Assembly: GCA_018398585.1 (NCBI GenBank)
Contig: JAGTTD010000009.1
Coordinates: 12,405,193-12,469,192 of the forward strand
Reading direction: 5' to 3'
Length of the DNA: 64,000 nucleotides
Source of the DNA: Simmondsia chinensis
Lineage: Eukaryota > Streptophyta > Magnoliopsida > Caryophyllales > Simmondsiaceae
A program made the position numbers and the translations under genes. Of this stretch, positions 23,416 to 35,855 are shown piece by piece. Numbering within the stretch: the stretch's first letter is position 1; the number at the start of each line of letters is the position of its first letter. A model generated the notes under the pieces. The model searched no databases and was not told where the DNA came from. It was given only the letters and a program-made list of their open reading frames with translations.

Positions 23416-25632
23416 TCAGTCATATTGGGGGGTTTCTACGCCATCATTTGACGTATCAGTTGTGCGGTCATCTTCTTCATCGGTCGATAAATCCATCTTC
23501 ATTCTCTGTTGATCTCTTGCCTCAGCTAGCGGCCAATCCTTCAAGCACACGGACATCTCCAAGCTCGACGGCGATGGCTTTGCCCTCTTCGCTCCAAGCA
23601 ACCTGCCACCATGACTAAAAGCACACTCCGATGCTACTGAAGACACCGGACAACTTAGTATATCACGTGCCATGGTGAAAAGTACGGGATATTGGGTTTG
23701 GTTTGTGTTCCACCATTGTAAAAGGTCAAAATGCGGGGTGGTCGGCGGCCCGAAAATATGGACCAACGGTGTCCGCAAGTAATAATCTAGCTTGTCACAT
23801 AACGTGGGGGCTACTGCGGGCGTAAATTGCTCCAACAGCTTCCACGAATATGACATGTGTGAACTACTTCCACTAGATGTGGAAGATCCTACTGCAGTAG
23901 TACTAGAATTATTAAATGATAATTTACGAGAATACTCAGAAAATAAATTATGCAAGTCGTTATCGACATCGGCAATGAAAGTGTCGACATTAAGAGTAGG
24001 ATGCAAATAATTAAAAAAATGTTGGCAAAACAAGTTGAAACCCCTGCGTTTAAAACAAGGGTCTAAAATAGTTGCAAAGCAATAAGTAAGAGGTAGTTCA
24101 GAAAAATATTTGGCAAACTTTTCTTTTATTGCCGTAATCGATCCAAACAAAATGGGGTTGGATTGATTACCCACCATCCAATTTATAATATCAAGCAATG
24201 TTTATATTGCTTGAGGCATGGTCGGATAGTAGCAACCCAAAAAAAATGTTGTCGCGTCTTTAAACATGCTAAAAAATTTACAAATTTCATCTATTGTCTC
24301 CCAATGTATACCGTCCAGGTTGTAATCGCGCCATTCTACACGATTTTCCTGGGCGAATTCCATCAGAGCGTCTTTGTATAGTAGAATGCGCTCTAACATT
24401 ACTACCGTAGACGACCACCTAGTTTTGGAGTCTAAATTAAATTGTTTATATTCTATGTTATGCAACCTACATACATTTTTAAATCTTTTTTTCCTAGCGA
24501 TGGATGCTTTAATTGAGATTATTACAGATCTTAAGGTGGCAAGGGATGCGTCTATAAGATCTAAACCATCCATTACCATTAAATGCAAAATGTGACAGAT
24601 GCAACGAATATGAAAACACTTCCCACCTAACATGGGTCTCATTTTCCTAATTAAATGTGCTACAAATGCAGTGTTATTGGAAGCATTGTCAAACGTAATA
24701 CTGAAGATACGTTGTTCTATGCCCCAATGGCGGACTGCCGACATAATCGCACCCGTAATTACCTCGGCAGTATGGGGGCAATCTAAAAGTCCAAAATGAA
24801 TTATTCTCTTATGGATGATGAAGGATTCATCGGTCCAGTGTGCCCTTATGCACATATAAGGTTGGCCAGGTTTGGACGTCCATACATCCGACGTCAACGA
24901 GAACATGCTCGTGTTCGTCGCAAAAAGTGTATGTATCCCAATTTTAAGATTGTGGTACAACGTAAAAGCGTCCCACTTTACGGTGTTCCGAGGAATCCTC
25001 ACAATTGCGGGGTTCACATTTTGTTGGAGGTAGTCGATGAAATGTGGGTTTTCGCTGGTACTAAAAGGCCTTTCACTCAAAATTACATATTTAGCTAGCC
25101 CCCTACGGTTGCTCTCCTGAGAGAACCTACAATTAGCAAGTGCACCGGTCACTTGCTGTACTAAATGTTGTTGGCTCTTTTCCGGGAATTGCTCGGGGTG
25201 GCACCTAAGTATATGTCTATTTAGTGTGCCCGTCCCACTGCCGGGTTGATGGCTAAAATTTTTAGGTGGGTCACATAATTTACAGGTTGCTTTATTAGTT
25301 GTCTTATTAAGGGTAAAATGCTTCCATACCCCACTAGTTGTACGCCTACTAGTCAAGGTACTAGTTTCAGGCTGGGCATCGGTGGTGGGGGTGGGTTCCT
25401 CATCAATTTGTGAGTCTCCAACCCCACCACTACCTGACTCATGATAATCTTGTGGTTGTGAAAAGTTATAATCTATGCTATCATCAGTGTATTGGGGTGT
25501 TGGGTCTGGTTGTGTAAAAGCTCGTTCTTCAGTATCAAATAAGACAATTCTAGTCCTTTTTGGGATTCTGGGTGGCCGAGCAGAGCTAGAACTAGCACGA
25601 CCGGCTCCAGATGATGAAGAGTTGTGTGCCAT
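23416..25632 (-). pseudogene. hAT transposase with one premature stop
   Basis: Start at 25632. The reading is about 739 codons, interrupted once by TAA at codon 477 (24202-24204). After it the same frame continues (TLLDIINWMV) to a stop at 23416. Residues 100-146 form a BED zinc finger (GVWKHFTLNKTTNKATCKLC, then LNRHILRCHP; C117, C120, H140, H145). The middle carries the RNase-H-like region (FSLTSDVWTSKPGQPYMCIR, CICHILHLMVMDGL). The C-terminus is the hATC dimerisation domain (LLQWWNTNQTQYPVLFTMAR, SVASECAFSHGGRLLG). It is of the RICESLEEPER/BED hAT type. An undamaged enzyme would cut and rejoin the element ends. Only one stop is seen, so the loss is recent or could be a sequencing error. 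Confidence 0.9.
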
Positions 25633-25950
25633 ATTAGTATAAATGATTATTATTTATAAAATGCAAGTAGTAATGCAAATTAAATAACTAAAAATGCGAA
25701 TCAAAAAAAATTACGATACTAAAATTACCGAAACGAGAGAACAATAAAATTCACACTTTAGCCAAATACTTTACGAACTTCGAACTTTAGAGCACAATTT
25801 TGCAATTAGCAAATTAGAGAAGATGGGAGATGATGAATGTATAGAGAGAGAAGAGAGAATTGAAGATTTTGTGAGAAAATGAGTTGGGGAGGTTTAAGTA
25901 TTTATAGAAACAAAAAATATAAGTTTTTTTTTTTTTTTTTTTTTTTGTAA

Positions 25951-26022
25951 AAAAAGAGCTGTTGGCTCTGTACAACAACAGAGCCAACGGCTCTTTTCTT
26001 CTAAAAGAGCCGTTGGCTCTTT
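25951..26022. promoter_or_regulatory. Hairpin-forming triple repeat upstream of the hAT transposase
   Basis: Arms GAGCTGTTGGCTCTG (25956-25970), CAGAGCCAACGGCTC (about 25979-25993) and GAGCCGTTGGCTC (26007-26019) can pair in two alternative ways. The set lies about 320 bp upstream of the transposase start, inside the right end of the element. The regulatory label is inference; the inverted repeat is seen directly. Confidence 0.45.
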
Positions 26023-26158
26023 TGGACCAGGCCGGGCCGGGCCCAGGCCCTGAAAAAAAATAGGCCCGAGTCCCGGCCCGGCCCTCTACAGTGCCGTGCG
26101 GGCCAGGCCGAGCCGGTTTTTGGGCCGACCCAGCCCGTTGGCCACCACTATATGCAGC

Positions 26159-26212
26159 CTTCCCTCTTCGGGGTGTCAACCTGAAGAGAGGCTGTTTCCG
26201 AGGACCCCCAAC
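26159..26212 (-). mobile_element. SINE/RTE tail fragment, right part
   Basis: Continues the fragment at 22823-22902 once the hAT is removed. It ends at CAACCTGAG before an AT microsatellite. Confidence 0.75.
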
Positions 26213-29200
26213 CTGAGATATATATATATATATATATAATTAGAAATTATGACATATTATGTAATTTATATGTAATTTATTTTGTTTCACATTAAGAGAG
26301 AACTCATCGTTTAACTGTAATAAAATATTATTCATTCGTAATTTACTATAGTGTGAATTACGTACATTGAACATCATATATAGAATTTAATGATAATGAA
26401 GTCAGTCAATAGGAAAGTCGTCATTTAATTGTACTGAAATATTGTTTCTTTTGTAGTTCGCTATAGTGTAGATTACATACATTGAGCATCATTTACAAAA
26501 CTTAATAATGATATTCAAGCATGTAAAAATATTATTAATAATGAAGGTCGACAATGTTAGAAAAAGCACACAATAAAAGAATGGAAAAGTTGCAGTAATT
26601 GAGATTTGAACAAAAGATATCCAAGCGTATTATAGATAGCATGTGAGACCACTATAGCAAATACATTAAATGCTATTAAAAGTAATAAAATATCATCTAA
26701 AACTTCGCAGAAGTAGTTATTACACTACAACAACAACAACAACAGTCCTAGTGCCTCGCGGCTCCAGCAGAAAGCAGGGTCTGGGAGGGGTGATGTACGC
26801 AGCCTTACCCCTTCCGGGAGAAGTAGTTATTACACTGTTGAAATTAAAAAAAATTATGACAATTGTTAGGCCATACTTGTATCCTAACAAATCAAATGCC
26901 ATAAATACAATTATGTAGTTCACTGTAGTGTGAAATATTGTACAAATTTATGTATTTTATTAATTATGACAAAATTAACGCAATACTTCAATCATAAAAT
27001 AATGTATTACATATAAATATTGAGAATTATAAAATAAATTATAAAATTTATGACAATTCTTAGGCCATACTTCTATCATATCAAATCAAATGCCATACTT
27101 CTTTATTTTATTTTATTTTTGTGGAACACACTAAGCCATGAACATTTACAAATGAAATGTCATACCCCTCCCTTTTGTTTTTTCAGACACCACAAGCCAT
27201 CAAAACCATACTTCTATCATTAAATAATGCATGACATATAAAAATAAAAAAATAAAAAATGCACTATCGAGCAATACTTAAAAATTATACAGTTCAATTT
27301 TTTTAAAAAATAGTGACTACAATGTGCTTTCTCATCTTTTACAAATATGGACAATTATAAAATTAAATATAAAACTTATGACAATTCTTAGGCCATACTT
27401 TTATCATATCAAATCCAATGCCATGCTTTACTTTTTTTTTAACACACTAAACCATCAAAATTTACAAATGAAATGCCACACTCCTCCTCTTTTTTTTTTT
27501 TTTTTTTTGGATGTTGGTCATACTATGTTATTAATTTTAAATAGTTGCAAAAATGGCAATACACACGCACCTACGTTTTTGATATATTGAAGTCATACAC
27601 AATGGGAATAACTATCTTCCTAAAAATAATGATATTGAAGCATGTAAAAATATTATTAATAATGGAGGTCGGCAATGTTAAAAAAATGACACAATAAAAG
27701 AATGGAAAAGTTGCATAAAATGGGATTTGAACAAAGAATATTCAAGCATAGATAGCATGTGAGACCATTATAACAAGTACATTAAATGCTATTATAGTTA
27801 TTACACTACTAAAATTAAAAAAATTATGACAATTGTTAGGCTACACTTCTATCCTAACAAATCAAATGCCATAAATACAATTATGTACTTCACTGTATTG
27901 TGAAATATTGTACAAATTTATGTGTTTTATTAATTATGAGAAAATCAACGCAATACTTCAATCATGAAATAATGTATTACATGTAAATATTGAGAATTAT
28001 AAAATAAATTATAAAATTTATGACAATTCTTAGGCCATATTTCTATCATATTAAATCAAATGCCATACTTCTTTTTTTTTTCACAAATTTATTTATTTTA
28101 TTAATTATGACAAATTAAAGGCAATACTTCAATCAGAAAATGATGTATTACATATAAATATTGGCAACTATAAAATAAAATATAAAATTTAGGACAATTT
28201 TTAGGCCATAATTCTATCATATCAGATCAAATGACATGCTTTTTTTTTTTAACACACTAAACCATCAAAATAAACAAATGAAATGCCATACTCAAACTCT
28301 TTTTTTTTTTTTTTTTATTACACTACTAGAATTAAAAAATTTATGACAATTGTTAGGTGACACTTCTATCCTAATAAATCAAATGCCATAAATACAATTA
28401 TATAGTTCAATGTAGTGTGAAATATTGTACATCATATCAAATCAAATGCCATGCTTCTTTTTTTTCTTTTTAACACGCTAAACCATCAAAATTTATAAAT
28501 ATTGACAATTATAAAATAAAATATATAATTTATGACAATTCTTAGACCATACTTCTATCATATCAAATCAAATGCCATGCTCCCCTTTTTTTTTAACACA
28601 CTAAACCATCAAAATTTACAAATGAAATGCCATACTCATCTCTTTTTATTACACTGCTGGAATTTACATATATTGAGTATCATTTATAGTGTAAAATACA
28701 ATTATGTAGTTCATGATAGTGTGAAACATTGTACAAATTTATGTACTTTATTAATTATGACAAATTCAAGGCAATACTTTAATCACAAAATAATGTATTA
28801 CATATAAATATGGAGAACTATAAAATAAATTACAAAATTTATGATAACTCTATGGCCATACTTCTATCATTACAAAATGTCATACTTCTTTTTTTTTTTT
28901 ACCAAGGCAATACTTCAATCACGAAATAATGTATTACATATAAATACAGAGAACTATAAAATGAGCTATAAAATTTATGACAACTCTATGGCCATACTTC
29001 TATCATCACAAAACAAAATGCCTTACTTTTTTTTTTTTTTTTTTTTTTAACTTCTATCATTACAAATTGCCATACTTTTTTTTCCCCCCCTCATTTGTTG
29101 GCTAGGATTAAGGAGAGTGCTAGAATGGAGAATTGGGAACTTTTGAAGGAGAGAACTTCACTATAATAAAAAAAGAAGATTATATGAAATAGTAGTTCCT

Positions 29201-29412
29201 GTATGATGCCTGGGCAGTGTTTGTATTTTGAAAAATTCTATATTTTTATGACAATTATTTAATCAAGAAAACAAACTATATTCTTATACCAAAATCTGTG
29301 TGTATATAAATAATTCTATTTGAAAGTCTCTTGGAGATAATACTTTTGCTTTTTAAAAATATACTTTGAATTTCTTAATCTTTTTCGAAAAAGATTCATA
29401 AAAATAGTCTTC
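26213..29412. repeat. AT-rich duplicated repeat array
   Basis: No gene is supported. The phrase AATTTATGACAATTCTTAGG with CCATACTTCTATCATATCAA returns about ten times (for example 26855, 27045, 27375, 27820, 28020, 28190, 28340, 28530, 28845, 28975). A larger direct duplication pairs 26510-27106 with 27631-28076. T-runs of 15-20 are common. The first copy of the large duplication holds a short RTE/SINE insertion that the second lacks. Confidence 0.7.
26727..26818 (-). mobile_element. 5'-truncated RTE/SINE tail with 18-bp target duplication
   Basis: 92 bp starting with the ACAACAACAACAACAACAG tail (minus-strand 3' end), then GTGCCTCGCGGCTCC and TGATGTACGCAGCC. Identical flanks AGAAGTAGTTATTACACT lie at 26709-26726 and 26819-26836. 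The duplicated locus near 27797 has the matching empty site (ATAGTTATTACACTACTAAA). Confidence 0.92.
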
Positions 29413-29817
29413 TGTATTGTAAAACTATAGAGATATTATACTCTATAGGAAGGTAATTAAAAAACAAACCCAAATATAATTAAAGAAAAATGATAAGTAT
29501 TTTATATCAGAACGAGACTAATTTATTAATCTCTTTTTCTCTCTCTTTCCCGTTCTTTTTCTTCTTTTCCTTTTCTTTTTTTTTTCTCTTTTTTTCTCTC
29601 TATGTGTTGCCCAGATTGTGTGCATTTATACAAAGGAGGGGTGGGGGTGAGTCATTGTGACATTTGTCACAATTTACACATATACCCATTTATATATATG
29701 TATATGTATATATATGTAAATATATATTTTATATAATTTCTAATTTTCTATAATATTTAGTAATATCCTAACTCGACTCCAAAATTTATACCCGAAAAAT
29801 ATCCAATATTTACAACA
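29413..29817 (-). repeat. 3' LTR of copia B
   Basis: Plus-strand start TGTATTGTAAAACTATAG, end TTTACAACA. Partner is 36257-36372 plus 40357-40639. A purine tract (minus strand AAAGGAAGAG) lies next to it at about 29818. Confidence 0.88.
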
Positions 29818-29976
29818 CTCTTCCTTTGGATATTTTCCGTTATAACAGGACATAGTGTCCAAGTTAAATACGTCTGCCTCGTTAAAAACCTTGCCAGGAA
29901 AATCCAGTGGGAAAAATAATAGCAAAGGGAAAAAGAGTACAATCCCCCTTATGAGAACATATTAGTCAGGGGCGTT

Positions 29977-30660
29977 TCAGACTCGACGTATACCAACCTT
30001 ATGACCTAATTTCTCAAATGTTGTTGTTGGCAATGCTTTCGTGAACAGATCTGCCAAGTTCTCACTTGAGCAAACTTGTTGAACATTTATTTCACCCATC
30101 TTCTGAAGCTCGTGTGTAAAGAAGAACTTCGGTGAGATATGTTTAGTTCTATCTCCTTTCTTCAAATATGTGCGGGACATAATACTCTTGAAAGTGTATA
30201 TTGTCCAAGCTATATACGCTTCTTGAACTACCTCGTTAAAAAACTTTTTGCTAGGAAAAAGCCCAGTGGGAAAAACCATAGCAGAGGAAAAAGAGTACAG
30301 TTCGTAATTAACTCTTCTTCAGGAGCGCACATTAATCAAGGATGTCTCGGAGTTGGCGAAATGCCAATATTGTGCCAATTTCTTGAAAGTTTGTATTGGA
30401 TGCTTTCTTAAATAACTCTTCCAGGTTCTTGAGCAAACATTTACTTCATCTTTCTTCAAGAAGCTTGAGAGTAAGAACTTCTTTGAAATGCACTGGTTCT
30501 ATGAACTCTCTTTTGCTTGAACAATGCAGGCTTATCTTTATATGGTACTATCGGACTCCCCTGATCGTTGGAAGCTTAAAATATGTAGGATCAAGGGTAT
30601 TGATATCACCCAATCTCTACTTGCTCATAAAGCTCAAGTGTCTCAACAATAGCTGCAATT
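29977..30660 (-). pseudogene. Copia B RNase H with duplicated 3' module
   Basis: Frame 30279-29977 carries RTKHISPKFFFTHELQKMGE and VQQVCSSENLADLFTKALPT, ending KVGIRRV. Upstream, 30230-30600 repeats the RNase H tail and the CCCACTGGG segment as in A. The duplication therefore predates the separation of the two copies. Confidence 0.82.
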
Positions 30661-32549
30661 GTTAGTAGACTGCCAAAACATAGCAATACAATTATATAAC
30701 AAAATAGCATTCTTGTCACTTACCGGATGCCGATCAACACTTGTATACATATTAATTGCAAGTTTGGCATAATATAATAATATATACTGGTTAATCCGTA
30801 AAGATAAACATTTAACCACATATCACATATTAGTGACAAGTTGACCCAAGAGGCCACATCTTGTTGTGTGACAGCTGTATTAATGCGTCACTTAAACCAA
30901 GGTATGGTGGGGTCAAGAATTTATTCGTTACCTCATTGAGGACCAGAAGAGGTCAAAATTGATGCACTAAACATCATGATGAAATACTCAAGTACCGTAA
31001 TGGTGTGAGTTGACCAATAGAGTAATACTCTATCATATTAGTGCTCGATCTTCAGGTCGAGACAAAAGCTATCCTTTTCTAAGATCCTCAATCTTAAGTT
31101 CTCAGTTTAGGTGCGTAACAGCCTTTTTAAGCTCTTTAGGAGTTATGATGATATTAACATATCTCTCTTTCAGTAGATATGTACCGCGGTTTTGAACTAT
31201 ATGCTTCTGGCATGTTTGGTCCTTCACGGACTTTCATATAAACATTATCGTACAAATAAGCTATTACTAATATATATATGATGCATATAGAGACCATCAT
31301 ATTAAGTGCATCCATTTCTCATATGTATGTCCCATCAATTTCTGGTCTCTAAAATAAACATTGGGCTACAAGTTGTGCTTTTCACCACCTCATTATTTTC
31401 GCACCAACATCTATATGTAGCATATAGGTTTTATTCTTTAGGCATCTGGACTTCAGGTCTGCACGGCTAATTCAGCTTGAATTGCGTCTTTCTATTTGAG
31501 CCAATTATTTCTTTGTTGATATTCTTGAACAACCACTAGTCCAAGATTTTCAATTTCTTTGATCAAGGAGTAGCTACTATATATACAAACATCTGATCAA
31601 TTTCGGTTCCATAATATCCCATATTTCATAAAGATCTCTTTATCATCAGAATTTCAATAGTTTTAGTCATCTCTGGTAGCTTCAGGTACCTGATCACCTT
31701 AAAGAATTTTATTTATACATATTATTATCTCTGCAGAGTTTTTCTCCTCAAGAGCTTCACAATAGAGGGACCAGTCTTTTCTATTGCTCCATTTTCTTTT
31801 CAAATTAAAATCTTCGGAATCGATACATTTACCATGTTTCTGGCGTGTAGTGGATGCATTTTTTAATATATTAGAATATCACTCGACTGGGATATTAATA
31901 AGAGAAGGAGCATATATAGTGGGGACGTTATTTGGTCACCCTCTTTCCATTAGTGAATACATCTGTGAATTGGCTTATAATAATTTACAAGTGAACAATT
32001 CTTCGAACTTCTGGTTCGATGACGCATTCTACATAAATTCTCATTTTCCAATTTTCATATTTCTCTCCCAAATTCTGGAAACCCTGTTTTGTCAAATTGA
32101 CAATTAGCAAACTATGCTATAAAATATTTTCAGTTAATATCTCCCGATACTTTTATCATAAATTTCAAGTCCCCTTATTTAGACCCATCTTTTTTCATTG
32201 AGGTGGAATAATTGGAACATACAGTATATTACCATAGATGATATATATATATATCTGGATCTTGTCAGAGACAAGTTATATTGTGGAGATCTATAATTAG
32301 TGCTGCAACATGTATCATAACATGTTCCCATGTAAAATTTGGCAATAATAATAGTCTGGCCATTTGCTGCAGGCGTTTAATCTTAAGACCATTTTATATA
32401 TGTACGTGGGCTATATGGCAATTCATTCCATACAGTAATCATTAAATTCTTGGGATGTAAATTCTCCTACAATATCATACAATCCACCACTTGAGCTCAT
32501 AGTCGGATCATTTATGCAAGGAGTTTCACAAAATGCCACATCACAAGTG
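30661..32549 (-). pseudogene. Copia B RT, IN-RT linker and part of integrase, decayed
   Basis: Parallel to 18650-20250 of copia A at the nucleotide level over most of its length (for example the GGTATGGTGGGGTCAAGAAT stretch at 30901). No frame longer than about 60 codons survives on the minus strand. Assignment is by alignment with A. Confidence 0.65.
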
Positions 32550-32551
32550 TA

Positions 32552-33225
32552 TTATCCAGACTCACGAAACCAACGGGTAGATGCCTCTATTAGTATCATG
32601 CCAAATTGGTCCACGTGATAAGATGATTGGCCCACATATGTCCCATTTAGTATTCTTCCAGATATATGAGACTCATACTCAATTTCAATTGAGTATGACA
32701 TAGTAATAACTTTTGCCTTTAGCAGCACAGGCAGTACATGAAATCTCATCAGGAGAAAAAATCTTCAGGTTCTTTAATGAGTGATCATGAAAACTTTCAA
32801 TAATTTTTCTCATTATCGTTACACCTGGATGGCCCAAACCGTCATGCCACAAGGTGAACGATTTGCAATCAGTTAACTTCTGGTTAACCACTGTATTTGA
32901 TTTAATCGGGTTTATGTAAGTATAATATAACCTAGAAGAAAGTGCTGACAAATTTTCTATTATTTTCTTTCTTCCTGAAGTAAGTGATGTGATATAAAGA
33001 TATTCTTTATCGCCCTCATTTATTGTCTCTATATGATAACCATTGCGACGAATATCTCGAAAACTGATCAAATTTCTCTGTGATCTGCTGGAAAACAGTG
33101 CATCGCTTATGTTGTTTCGTCCCTTTAGGGAACATAACATGTGCTCTTCCGGAGCCTTCAACCAAATTTGAAACACCCGATATAAGAATCTTATAGTTCT
33201 TTAATGGGTGCGAGAATTTCAACAA
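32552..33225 (-). pseudogene. Copia B protease end, GAG-pre-integrase, integrase start
   Basis: The frames include SRSQRNLISFRDIRRNGYHI, KSFTLWHDGLGHPGVTIMRK and DEISCTACAAKGK (GAG_pre-integrase), then DQFGMILIEASTRWFRESG of integrase at 32630-32552. Stops separate them. Confidence 0.85.
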
Positions 33226-33590
33226 TTCTCTTAACTATATTTATACCTGGATGACTCAAATAGTCATGTCATAAAATAAAAGTCTTTTGGGTTTGTTAAC
33301 TTCTAGTTAACTATCCCAATGGGTATATTGGAATTAAATATTGTTTCTTCAAGAAACATGATATATGCTCTTCTAGAGCCATTAAATATCAAATAGATTG
33401 GCTGAGAAATATAGTCATATAAATAACTGATAATAAGTAGGTGGCATAGCCTACCATATGGACAACAAATAATAAGTAGGCGGCATAGCCGACCATATAA
33501 ATTATGAACGAGTAATAAAAAGTAGGCGGTTTAACCAGCCATGAATATACAAAGTAGAAAATACGAAAAACTAAAGTTTTTCTTTTTCCT

Positions 33591-34300
33591 TCATCTCCTC
33601 GTTGTCAGTGGACTTCTTAAATTTTGGTTACCATAATGCCAGTTATTATGACCGCAACTATAACCTTGGCCACGGTCCTGACCACATCCATGTTTACGAC
33701 GACCTTTACAACCTCGACCATGTCCATGATGGTCATATGTCGTAGCATTCACTTCAGGGAATGGTTCGAATCCAGTTGGTCGTGTCGAATGATTTTTCAT
33801 CAACAATTCATTGCTTTAGTCACAACGAGGTGACATAATCTTAACTTTGAGTATTTTTTAAATCCTCGTTCTCGATATTGCTATTACAGGAGCATATTCG
33901 AGACATGAAAAGTAGAGAATATTTTCTCTAACATATCCTCCTCAGTAATATTTTCACCACATAATTGTAGTCGGGAGGTAATACTCAATACTACAGAGTT
34001 ATACTCGCTTATGGTTTAAAATCCTGCAACCGCAGGTGAATCCATTTATAGCGAGCTTTAGGGGGGATCATAGACATTTCATGATCAAACCTCTCCTTTA
34101 AATTTAGCCAAAAGACATACTGGTCCTTGACAGTAATATACTCAGCTTTCAATCCTTTGGGGATATGATGCCAGAGAAATATCATGGCTTTTGATACAAT
34201 CCTGCAGGGATGCGCTATTACCCCTTTTAATTGTCCGAGATTCACAACATCAGGGTGGATCTCAAAATCAAGAGTCTAAGGCAAATGATGTTTGCCAGAT
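33591..34300 (-). pseudogene. Copia B gag, split by element D
   Basis: Frames 33806-33591 (STRPTGFEPFPEVNATTYDH, then a GRGCKGRRKHGCGQDRGQGY tail) and 34245-34009 (IVSKAMIFLWHHIPKGLKAE, YVFWLNLKERFDHEMSMIPP) are the UBN2-type gag. The N-terminal end lies beyond element D at about 36150-36240, next to the CGTTATCAGCACGAG primer site. Confidence 0.82.
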
Positions 34301-34309
34301 ATATTAAGA

Positions 34310-34598
34310 TGATACAACTATTTTAGTTGTATCCGAAATTAGGCTTTGATTTGGGGATAGATTGAAGAACGAGAGTTAGATGAGAAGAAGAAAGAGATTA
34401 GAAGGAGATGAGAGAGAGAAAGTAGTATATGAGAAAAGATATTTCTTGTATTAGCTTCCTTTCTTTCCATACTACTCCCTATTTATACTTATTCATACAC
34501 TCAAATAACCAATCTCTAGAAACTTATAGAATATCTAACAACCTACTCTAGAACTTTCTAGAACAATCCAGAACATTCTTGAATAATAGCATGTAACA
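34310..34598 (-). repeat. 3' LTR of element D
   Basis: Pairs with 35856-36144. It includes repeated TCTAGAA(C/A)(C/A)TTCTAGAA words at the U3 start. A TATA-like CTATTTATACTTATT is visible at about 34480 (reverse TATAAATAG on the minus strand). Confidence 0.92.
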
Positions 34599-35814
34599 AT
34601 ACCCTCCGCTCGACAACAACCTTGCCCTCAAGGTCGAAAATCCAAGAAGCAAATCTGGAACTCGTAGCAATCTTGCCACCAAAAGGTTCAGTTACGAGCC
34701 CCTTGAACACTTCTCCACCAGGATCAAACACAAAATTTTGGAGCTTGAGTGTTCCAAAGAGGAAGCCCGTTGCAAAATTTGGCAACAATGTAGTCAATAC
34801 CATAAAAGTACCACGAATGAAATTAACATATTTCGGCGTCTTGTCAACAGTAATAGTAAAAACGTCTTCCTTGTTGTCTGCGACCTCCAATGCTAAGTCC
34901 AAGAAAATAAGCTTGGCATTTCCAACCAATGAATGGTCACAAGCAAAAGCAAAACCTTCGTATTTAACTCTCGTCCATATCAGTGAATCCCATACCACAA
35001 GAGTTGTTTTAAGTTGCATATCCTTTTTGATCAAACTTAACTCTGCTTTGATAATATCATTGTCGAAAACATTACTAACCACTTTTTGAGCAAAGTCATC
35101 TGATTCCGAAAAATTCACATCGATGTTTAGCTTCATATTGGCATTCTCCACTAGCACATGGCATTGCTGTGTATATTGCGCAAATTGTGGAGCTTCAAGC
35201 TTATGTTCTCGAAATTCAATTTCAGAGGTTGAAACATTTCTTTCAACTCCTTTCATTGAGCACACAACTTTGCCATCAACAACTGTATCAAACTTGGCAT
35301 GTACAACATCAACCTTATTTTGTTTAAAGGGAACCGAATTTGTAGTAGATGCACCTCCAACAGAAAATTCATTGTTAAATGCTTGAAGCCTAGCATTGAG
35401 AAATTAGATATCCAAATAGCAATATCCATCATATATAGCTCGTCCATGTAATGATAATGCAGAAATTGCATTTGCTCTTGATGAAAAACGGACTTGAGCT
35501 TTAACTTTGAAATCTGATGACGAAATTACTTTTATTTCTTCAATAGGACCAAATGGAGAGAATACCTCATGAAGGACATCCTTGTTTATAGGATAAAAAA
35601 CAAAAGTAATCATAACCGTAAGGGTTGTTTCATTAGATGCCGATCTCCTTTGACAAATTTCACGCAAAAGATCCATAATCTTGCCTTGCTCGTTCTTGAT
35701 TGAAGCAAGGTCGGACTGTACTACTTGAAATTGTTCATTAATTCGACCTTCAAAGTCATCCAACCGAGCTTCCAAGCACCGCATGTCAGAAATACTTTGT
35801 GTACCATCAGCCAT
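34558..35814 (-). pseudogene. Element D ORF: coiled coil plus PTB-like RRM, one in-frame stop
   Basis: ATG at 35814 lies about 20 bases after the primer site. The frame runs 418 codons to 34558, broken once by TAA at 35404-35406, where the family pattern expects Gln. Residues 10-55 form a charged heptad helix (LEARLDDFEGRINEQFQVVQ). Residues about 65-136 match an RNA-recognition motif of polypyrimidine-tract-binding proteins: TVMITFVFYPINKDVLHEVF, SPFGPIEEIK, SSRANAISALSLHGRAIYDG, YCYLDI, then (after the stop) FLNARLQAFNNEF. Plant PTB proteins have the same block order (YPxxxDVLHxVFSPxG, NAIxA, GRxIYDGxCxLDIQFSN). The rest has no recognised domain and ends in the 3' LTR. It would bind RNA; a role in packaging or splicing of the element is inference. 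Confidence 0.85.
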
Positions 35815-35855
35815 GGATCAAAAAAACGCAGCATGTAGCCTGCTCTGATACCAAA

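Larger units (their letters stand above)
22903..26150 (-). mobile_element. hAT DNA transposon, nearly intact (3,248 bp)
   Basis: The left end is TAGCGGTGGCCATGGG and the right end, reverse complemented, is TAGTGGTGGCCAACGG, giving imperfect terminal inverted repeats of about 28 bp. Perfect 8-bp target duplications TATGCAGC lie at 22895-22902 and 26151-26158, the hAT length. Both subterminal regions are rich in GGGCC/GGCCCGG repeats, typical transposase-binding sites. One transposase gene on the minus strand fills the centre. Removing the element and one duplication restores a continuous SINE/LINE tail, so the insertion history is clear. Confidence 0.95.

Noticed and set aside
24796..25098. 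100-codon plus-strand frame
   Set aside because: Shadow of the hAT transposase on the other strand; no independent support.
34622..35386. Plus-strand frames of 155 and 87 codons inside element D
   Set aside because: Shadows of the minus-strand RRM ORF, which has the correct position after the primer site and domain similarity.
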